DNA of 64,000 bases, from contig QNGE01000995.1 in the NCBI GenBank assembly GCA_008508345.1, positions 1 to 64,000 of the forward strand, written 5' to 3'. Position 1 is the first letter of the stretch. Every line of letters begins with the position of its first letter. Below, one piece after another: positions 56,339 through 64,000 of this stretch. The DNA comes from Paragonimus westermani (lineage: Eukaryota > Platyhelminthes > Trematoda > Plagiorchiida > Troglotrematidae). The position numbers were made by a program, and so were the translations under genes. Below the pieces are notes generated by a model. That model was not told the DNA's origin and did not search any database. It saw only the letters and a list, made by a program, of their open reading frames with translations.

Positions 56339-59300
56339 CTATCGAAATAGGAGGAAACGGATTTTGTGGTGAACGACAATCATGGCTTTTAGTATTTGCA
56401 TACAATTTTACGCTTGTTGAACTTTTGTAACTTATAAAATAACTTCCAAAACTCACTTATCTAACTTTTTGCATAGTACAGTTAGTCAGTAGTTTTCAGA
56501 TACCTTAGGATAAAAGGAGTAGTGGATTGTAACAGCTTAACGTTACCGAGAGGTCGTAGTTACACGTGCATTTGTTTGAGCTAACAGGATATAATCTTCG
56601 AAAGTCCAATCCTTTTTAAACGACTGTCCTCTTTGGCTTTCGCGTTTCGTTTTCTCGTGGTTGGTCTGCAAACGAGCAGCTATCTACCGTAGACCCACAT
56701 GTGGGTTGAGAGAAGTGTTGCAAACAGATGATTCAAATAACTGACAGCAAGGTGATGATCGGCATCTGTTTTGACTTTGCTGGGTCTCATCAACAACACG
56801 CTCGCCAGGGATTTGAACCCATGAATCACGAATAACTGGTAGATTGCAGTCCAGGCACTTGTCTGCTGGACCACGGGATCACGATCACCCGGATTACCAC
56901 TGGCGGTCGCTGGGACCAACTGTTCGCATTGTGCAATTGTGTTTGCAATAATGGTGCTTTTTTCAGCGGAAGCTAACGTGATCTCGCTTGAATCATACCT
57001 AAAAATTTCACCTGCAGGATGACAATCTACCGAGGGAGTAAACTCCGTTTCAATGGCTTCCCATAGTTGTGCATCAACCAGGAGTTTTTCTGGTTCAGGA
57101 ACCTGTAATCCCATGTCTAAAACTCACTTCTTTCCTCTTATTTGCGTAACGAGTCACGAACTGTGAAAAATTGAACAGTGCACGGCTCAATGTAATCAGA
57201 ATTTATCAGACAGACAGTACCTTTCAGAAAAACGACAGCGTGTACACAGTTTTGCAACTGGACGGCAACAATATCTATTGTTTAAGTCTGTCAGTTGTTC
57301 AGTCAACTAGTCTTAATTGTCAGTCTGTTGCAGACATACACTTCTGAATAGACCCCAGCAACATATTGTATTGGCTGCACATTCCCAGTTGGGGTGCTGG
57401 TGCAGTCTAATAATACTACCCACAAAGAGCGGTTATTTCATGTCAATCCAAAGTTCATCTACAGTCTTCCTTATCTGTACTCTGCTTTTTCACAGCGTAG
57501 TACAGTCATGCGGTACCGTCATTAATCATATTCACTTGTCGAGTTGACTCGTTCACTTAATTTGATGAACATGAAGTATCTGCTGGCCCTATAAAGTTTC
57601 GTTGTTAAATCAAACCATGTGGATATAACGCGACACCTGAACAACCTAAAACCACTTGTTACCGCGGCCACCCACCTCATAATTGGATTTAGTGAACAGA
57701 TAACTCAAAATTGTGCAACTCTGCCAAATAGAGTCGATTCTTTCCGCCTGATGAATACTCAAATATACTTCGGAACTTTCGAAGCATAAAATGCCATCGC
57801 TGGAGACGATGAACGTATGCAAAGCAAGGCTGAGAAAACGCGTATGTGATTGTGCATGTACACAAAAAAATGAGGCGAGAGATTCATCGGTGGAGCTTTG
57901 GATTTTAACTTATATTCAATGTTCGTGGATTGAAAAACTGATGTCCTCATTGCGTACATTTCTTTCTTTGAGAACACAAAATGAATACAGTGGTAGTGTA
58001 GTTCACTAAAGACAGAAATGTCTAACGACGAAGTAACCATGAATGGACCAGCAGAATGAACCAGCAATGAAGCCTTCCGCTTATAGCTTTGTGTGAAGAG
58101 TATTACTGAAATCAATTGTGTAACCTCCGGAAACAGACAAGAAGACTCACAGATCAGTCATTCCTAGTGATCGGTAGATTACAGTTAAACAATGGTTTCC
58201 GTAATCAATTTTTAAGGGTGCATGCAACGAAAACCTGTGTGACATGTTAGATAGGTATGCTGTCTCTGTCTCAGAAGATTGAAAAGACGAACGGAAATCG
58301 AATTTCCACTGATCAATATCACACTTGTGTAGTTCGATCTATGGCACCAACAAACTTGTCATGTGTCACGATTGAAATAAGCTAATTCATGGTAGGATGG
58401 GAATAGCTGACGAAACGTTAAGACCAATTAAGTGTCCGATGGGATTAACTGATTTCACCTGAAGTGTGTAATGAATACATTACGTCCTTTAAGATGCCTA
58501 TTATTAGCTGTGAGTTACCTCATCGATTACAGCATTTCTCAGTGAACTTCTAACAAATTCTTTAATATTTTGTCCCGCTCGCTCTAAAACTTCCTACATT
58601 CAAGTAAAATCTCTTTCACTTCATTCACTGTTTATGTACTTTATGGTTACTTCAACACTCCTGGTGAATTTTCCGACAAGCTTCTGTTTGATTGATCTCA
58701 TCATTTCCACGACATAATCACCAAATCTACCAGCAGCTATGCTCCGGACTTATGGTAAAGAACAGTTCTCCTGTAGGACATCAGTTCTTTCTGACCTTAT
58801 GCTTTTCTAATACAAAACAATCGCATGTTCAACATTATAGTTGACTAGCAGTTAGTCCGACGAAAGCGTTTTTATAAACTCATAGTTTACTGTGTTGTTG
58901 TTGGATATTTCTTGTAACCCCTATGTCTGTTGACTAGATGTTTGTCGATTTAGGGCAAAGAAGGTGAGAAGCACTATCATTATTAATAATGGTTCTCCCA
59001 GGTTTTGTATGACAGCCAATTTAGTACAGGAATTCCCATCAACTGGTATTGAATGTGGTGTCTTGTCAGCGCAACGAGCACGGCTGAAAGTAAAGAGGGT
59101 GCGAAACATCGTGTGGTCTTGCCATCTTACGGTAAGTAAGCGTTGACAGGTTGGACTTCATGTCCTATCCGTATGAACTGTTAGCAATCCGTCATCAGAT
59201 GAACCGTTTTCGTAAAACCCGTACAAACGCTGAGTTGACACATTGCACAGAGGGGAAAAAGCCTAAAAGGGATATACTTATGTATTGATGTGTACAGTTT

Positions 59301-62300
59301 CTTATGTTTTAGAGGGATAACGACTCCATTTAAACCGAAAGGATTCTGACCCCAGTTTGAATCAAACGTTTGTTACCATAAACAGAAGCAATTGCAAGCG
59401 GATACCGCCCTCGAATCGTTACCTATAGAAGGAACTGTTCTTGGTAGCAAAAAACTGGTCTTGAACATTTTAGCCTGTTTTGTGTTCGCTTTGTGGTTCA
59501 GAATTTTTTTAATGTTTAACTCATCCATCTTACACAACAGTCCTTTACTGCTGTGAACTATCTTCGAGCATCGGATGTGTAATTTCGATCTTTTTCCTGT
59601 TCTGTTCAAATTCGCTATGGAAATACGTTATTTCGAATGCCCGACCTCTACATTGTGTATGTCAATTTGTGACAGTAAACAAGATTTATTTTATCGAATA
59701 CGGACCAACGTTAACATTCGAACGTAGTATCCCCTTCGGTAACGGTTTCTCAGTCAGTCGACTGCAAAATGGAGCACTAGATATTCGAGAGTCCTATTTT
59801 GAAAGAATCTGGAAACTTTCTCTTAATTTTGGAATTTTGGTACTCCAAGGCCACATAGAAACAGGGAAGATGCGATCAGTCGTCAGTGCTTTTCCATCCG
59901 TGATAAATTAAATTCCAAACATCTTTGAAATTTGCGCTATGTTTTACTTTGTGAATTTCTAAGTAAAATTGTTACTTTTTATGGAACAAGTTAAACGTAA
60001 TCGGTGAACTAAATAGACGCTCATCTTTCAGTCTTACTAACAACATTCACCACAGTTTTGTTTTGAATCTCAGCATGTCCTTAAGTTTATCCAAACCTTT
60101 CATCCGTTGTCCTGATACCTTTCCAGTGGATAGAAAAATTACTGAGACATTAAGATTTCCTACAAGCGCAGTGAGATAGAGGAAAGGCTGCGCAGGGACA
60201 AAGTATCCAGGTCACTGTTTTGAGAAAACACACGGTGTTATCGGAAACACCCTCTTGTGTGTGAGAACATGTGAAACTGTGTCTAGTGAACGTTATGGAA
60301 ACGTAACAACCTAACGATAATACTCATATGATTGTTGAGTTAAACAGGAGAGAGCGCATCAAAGACAGACGATTGCACAAACCATCCAACCTTTGCCCCA
60401 ATCTTCAAAAATAGCAAAATAATTTGGAATACTGTTGTAATCCGAGTAATTAGACTAAAAAATCGCCTCTACACAAAACGAACAAAACCATAACGAAAGA
60501 CAGTCTATCTTGACTTTGATGGTCTGTTTACACAGATTAGATAAACATAGTTCGATCTCAATTTTTGTTTGATATGTTGCATTTCTTTTTACAGAAAGGA
60601 TGAACTAGTGCTGAAAATAATATGTTGGTTCACCATCAGGTCTATTCAGACAATGGCTGAGAGACATAGAAGAACATCCTGCAAATACATCCTGTATATA
60701 GACGTTTTCCTGTCAATATTTGTGAACATTGAGGAAAACTACATTTCACCATACTCTACATGAAAGCACCCAAGCAAGTCGTACTAGGACTGCCAAGAGA
60801 CCTTTGATTTGGTACCTCCTCACCAGATAAATTTAACTCAGCTATGCAACAAGTTGTTGGTAAGGTACATCTAGATAGATTAGTTGCTTGGACAAGGTGA
60901 TGGAACTCGGTTACGTTAGCTACATAACTGTAGCCATGCAAGAAATACAAAGTGGAGTAGTCACCGTGTTGTGGGAGGAGTGGTCAGAAGATTTGTTTGC
61001 TGATAATAAGATAAGTCGCCACACCAGAGTAGATGATTTTACATATACTCATGATTTCGATTACTCAGTGTTTAAAGTGATACTCCAACTTGTCTGGTCG
61101 TGTGTGTATGTGGGTACATATGTCGAATCTGGAAGGACGAAGGTTTTGATCAGCATATTCCTCTGAATAAGGATGGCACATAAACCTGACCACCGCGTCA
61201 GTCTAAGAGAAGAGGCTACGGAGTCAAACGACAAACGGTTACGTCCATAGGTTTTTATGTGGCACTACTGACCACGAAGGAGTTCTTAAGATGTGAGGTA
61301 CGACCGTATGAGTATATGGAAGAACCGTACTGACAGCCGCAACACTGATGTCTTTCGTACACGGGAGAATGGGGTTAGGAAAGATACCCCCAAATAAGAG
61401 CACATTGACCTCTCAACAGGTGGTCATGACCATCAGTGTGATATCCTGTGCGGTTGGAGAACTAAGAAGTTTGGTGTACCTCTCATCTACTGTTCCCAAC
61501 AGTAGTCGGAGTGTGCAGTTATTATCTTACTCACAACGGTCCCGAGCGGTGTTTGCACTTTGCCACCAAAGGGGTTAAACTTTCGGATCGGAGGCTTATT
61601 ACCATATCCAAAAACCCTGTTTACACCTAACTTACGGTTGAAACTATTGTAGCAGAGGTTCCAATCGGAGTGCCTCAAGTCAGTCGGAGATATTTCCTTT
61701 GGCACTATTCGTCGAGGCACAGACTGCTTTTTCGCTGCTAGATTGATGCAGAAACAGTCGGCTTGAATGTCGCGTCTCACCGATCGTCATGGAACTGAGC
61801 CCCTTTGATATCGATGCTGTAGCATTGAGTGAATCAAGGTTTGTAGACCAAGATAAGCTTCGAGATGTAGGCACTGGGTGAGTTTTTTGCTGGAGGGGTT
61901 ATCCGCCCGAAGGTGCCCTGAGTATAGTCTGTGATTCTCAGTCACCGACCGCGTCAGTTCTTGGGCAGCAGGCGAACAACATGACACCAACCCCCTCGTC
62001 ATGCCCATGCGCCTGCGACTCGGTCGAGGTAAGTTCGCCACTCATCGGAGTGGTTGTGGTTCATATATACCACACCGGTGATTCTATGAACCACTGTCCA
62101 CCACAATCTGCATTTGCACAAATCGACAACGAACTGTAGAGAATGGATTACAATTTCACAAGTTTGGTTCGCATACCATTACAAGCACTCACTACCTGAA
62201 TAGCAACAGATATCTCCAGAGGCCAGGTGTTGGAGACTCCTATGGTGAAAGCTGGAGCCACTGTCGAATGTCTTGATAAATGTAGCTAGAAAGATCACAG

Positions 62301-63547
62301 TCCTAAGATAAAAGTGAGGTTACTTGTTTTTTGCGCAATGACATTGAACACCTTGTTCTGTTGTGATTAAGATCGAACATTTTATCGAAGGAATTTCCCG
62401 AAGCCCAGCCACTTTCACCTGAATTGCTCGGTAAATCTCGATTATTCAGTGGTTGGGCATGGTTCCAAACGTCGAAGTTTTTTGCCGAGCAGACAGGGAC
62501 CAAGTTGAACCCACACTGATGCTGAGATAACATTTTTGTTGTGGCCTGTCCGAAAAACGGCTGACGAACGGACTCCGAGCTAGTTAACGTAGGGGTAGCT
62601 CGTAGCAAACAAGCGGAATCTTAGTGACCAAAGGGTGGGTTGCCAGGATGTTAACCAGGCGAGTCTTTCAGTTTATACTGTTGATCACAGATCGCGAAAG
62701 GACATAGCTCTGAACCGGACTACCCGGAGAAGTATGATTAGAACGGGTGTTCACAGGTTCAGTGGGCAACATATTAGTCATGACTACAAGCACATGGTAA
62801 GCAAAGGAACTGTAAGTGTCATAGATCGTGGTGACGCGACCCCGTAACTATTATGACTGCGAATCAGCCAGACGTCTCCGGGTGATGAGCCTTCGATGTA
62901 CTCGACGAAGAAGAACAGAGTAACGGCCAGAGTTGTTAGGCGGTGAATCACTGGAACCTAGAAGTGTACGCTCGACAACGTTCAAAAGACATGAATTCGG
63001 TGTATTTCGAGATGAGACACAGACAACTCTACCAGAACCTCTGTCCACGCAGTAAACAAATGTGACCATTGCCTCTGACGTTCCCTTGAAGAAACCGACT
63101 ACTCTGCTAGAATTTGGATAGCTCAGTTCAAAACGCCATTTTATTACGGTCAGGTAAGAGGAGCTGAAACTGGTTTACACGACCGTATAAGTTATCGATT
63201 AAAGAAGTGGCTCTATGCTATTTTCGGAGCATTCATCCAACGTTAGAAACATTGGTTTGTCATCTCAGTAAAAGTGTTTCAAACTTACCAATAAGCGGTA
63301 CAAATTCACTGGTTGCGGGCATTTTCTCTGCTATGAGCAGCATGAAAACACTGAACGCTAATAGCACGGTGATACCCAGAGTGATTTTCTCGCCAGAATC
63401 GGGTGGTAGCCAGAAGCTGATGAGACTGAGCACTGTTAACCACAGGCAAGGAAGTATGATATTGAACAGGTAGTACAGATTGCGTCGTCGCATGTAGATT
63501 GTAAAACGAAGGTATGGATAGGGTTCATCGCAGCACGGGTAGACAAC
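55380..63547 (-). CDS. Nicotinic acetylcholine receptor alpha-type subunit, last two exons
   Basis: Two exons, 63289-63547 and 55380-56338, join in matching phase (G|GG, Gly) across a 6950-nt intron and encode 404 residues to a TAA. The first exon starts [11 protein letters not shown]: the adjacent Cys pair is the alpha-subunit hallmark that contacts acetylcholine. It then holds the [15 protein letters not shown] start of M1 and the whole M2 ([20 protein letters not shown]). The GEK before M2 is the cation-selective form; flatworm anion-type subunits have a changed motif here (family knowledge). The second exon holds M3, a cytoplasmic loop of about 230 residues and M4. The protein is a Cys-loop channel subunit of the surface membrane, assembling as a pentamer. 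Signal peptide and ligand-binding exons lie right of 64000. Confidence 0.93.
56735..56885 (-). mobile_element. tRNA-Cys-like SINE or tRNA-derived repeat
   Basis: Minus strand: A-box TGGTCCAGCAG (56863-56873), an anticodon-loop-like GGACTGCAATCTA with GCA, and a perfect B-box GGTTCAAATCC (56809-56819). The acceptor ends do not pair well, so this is a repeat derived from a tRNA rather than a working tRNA gene. It accounts for the middle of the open frame 56680-57114. Confidence 0.6.
61740..62060 (+). pseudogene. Second LINE type, endonuclease start relic
   Basis: Reads [20 protein letters not shown], with DKLRDVGTG after it, like the ELxRYxVDIxALSETR...EEVGAGYTF start of these endonucleases, and later [20 protein letters not shown], matching RLMSLRLPL....ATIISAYAP. 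The catalytic Glu of SETR is kept (SES). Same LINE family as 49106-52285. Confidence 0.6.
62640..62840 (+). pseudogene. Second LINE type, C-terminal tail relic
   Basis: [20 protein letters not shown] has the form of the WEDLAxxRxxWRRxVxTGA segment near the LINE C-terminus. The nucleotide sequence resembles 50200-50360 (the shared GTTCAGTGGGC and GTGTCATAGATCGTGGTGACG-like blocks). Confidence 0.45.
63289..63547 (-). CDS. nAChR exon: vicinal cysteines, M1, M2
   Basis: Acceptor ...CTACTCAAG and donor GTAAGT. 86 codons plus one base. Ends [12 protein letters not shown], the conserved M2-M3 loop. Earlier exons are not in the 450 bases remaining to the right. Confidence 0.93.
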
Positions 63548-63920
63548 CTTGAGTAGAATAATCGAATAAATCGTTGAAATTGCCTTAAAAATGACGTATG
63601 GTTAATCCGCTTAACGAATTTTTTGCGACAATTGGCGGGAAGTACAACTGTCACAGTTCACGAACTTTAAATCTAGCTAATTCTCTTCACCTCTGATAAA
63701 ATTGGGAGAGGCTGAAGTTCTTTTTTCATGTAGGAAGTTGTTTCATATGAAAGGACTTATTTTTGTGGGGGAGAATAGAAATATGTTAGGATTAATAAGA
63801 GAAAATTTGATTACTCATGAGTAGTAAGGATTTTGGTTTTCATATAAACTGACCATCACTCATAATTGATCGCGACTGTCACTGTTCCATAAACTTCCCA
63901 GTCAACCGTTTTCGAAAAGA
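63548..63920. other. Upstream nAChR intron, nothing recognised
   Basis: AT-rich; no further receptor exon is visible. Confidence 0.4.
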
Positions 63921-63924
63921 AACA

Positions 63925-64000
63925 CCAGAGCTCGTCACTGGTGCACATCCTTGCTACGGCCGGGATTAGAACACGGACCACGCCTTCAGAAGGCAACCTT
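63925..64000 (-). mobile_element. tRNA-derived SINE, second copy, cut by window edge
   Basis: Minus strand: GGTTGCC, a B-box-like GTGTTCTAATCCC (63962-63974), GCAAGGATGTGCACC and GACGAGCTCT, colinear with 17860-17935. The hammerhead part is damaged: the CTGACGA start is GTGACGA and the GAAA...GTC region is missing. Confidence 0.6.

Larger units (their letters stand above)
56339..63288. other. nAChR intron, 6950 nt, with repeats
   Basis: Between the two exons. Contains a tRNA-like SINE (56735-56885), an unassigned minus-strand open frame (56680-57114), and LINE relics at 61740-62060 and 62640-62840. 57115-61735 shows no recognisable gene or repeat. Confidence 0.6.

Noticed and set aside
56339..56456. 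Upstream extension of the receptor M3 exon frame
   Set aside because: The phase-matched acceptor at 56339-56340 joins exactly to the M2 exon, so the upstream part of the open frame is intron.
56805..56885. Functional tRNA-Cys gene
   Set aside because: A and B boxes are good, but the acceptor stem does not pair and the sequence runs on as a repeat.
1..64000. CRISPR arrays, bacterial operons, prophage or riboswitches
   Set aside because: Gene structure is clearly eukaryotic, with GT-AG introns and retroelements; no regularly spaced repeats were seen.

Overview
The window looks like flatworm nuclear DNA, most likely from a digenean fluke. It holds a split ubiquilin gene with two 35-nt introns and a 15-nt microexon, the 3' part of a split nicotinic acetylcholine receptor gene, and dense LTR, RTE-type and other non-LTR retroelements of kinds familiar from trematodes. 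There are no operons, CRISPR arrays or bacterial signals. The assignment to a fluke is inference; no rRNA or mitochondrial marker is present.

Layout. 1-4169: minus-strand Ty3/gypsy element, cut by the left window edge, with its 5' LTR at 3886-4169. About 5640-6360: decayed endonuclease of a CR1-like LINE. 8163-41943 (plus): ubiquilin, 11 coding exons, 555 codons plus stop. Its introns carry most of the mobile DNA: a complete but dead CsRn1-like gypsy element (9931-13942, minus) in intron 4; RTE copies in both orientations, a tRNA-derived SINE with a hammerhead-ribozyme-like core (17831-17960) and an old gypsy relic (23640-24560) in intron 5; RTE-like pieces around a GC-rich block in intron 8; and in intron 9 a short LTR element (33070-35938) that has lost RT, RNase H and the integrase core, plus another RTE copy (37275-38860).

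42-54 kb is intergenic: an RTE 3' end, a BEL/Pao relic (about 44.9-47.47 kb, minus), two successive copies of a second LINE type (49.1-52.3 kb) and a perfect 137-bp-arm palindrome at 53948-54235. 55380-63547 (minus) carries two exons of an alpha-type nicotinic receptor subunit: vicinal cysteines, M1 and M2 in one exon, M3, the cytoplasmic loop and M4 in the other. The ligand-binding exons lie beyond the right edge. The 6.95-kb intron between them holds a tRNA-like SINE and LINE relics.

The two host genes are unrelated: a proteasome shuttle or chaperone and a neurotransmitter-gated channel. The most interesting material is in the repeats: a gypsy element whose primer-binding site is a 15-nt perfect complement of its own LTR (self-priming layout), an in-frame Gag-protease-integrase-tail deletion element with intact LTRs and target duplication, a hammerhead-like motif between 70-nt inverted arms, and the perfect long palindrome. 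All alignments were made by eye; no similarity search or folding program was run.
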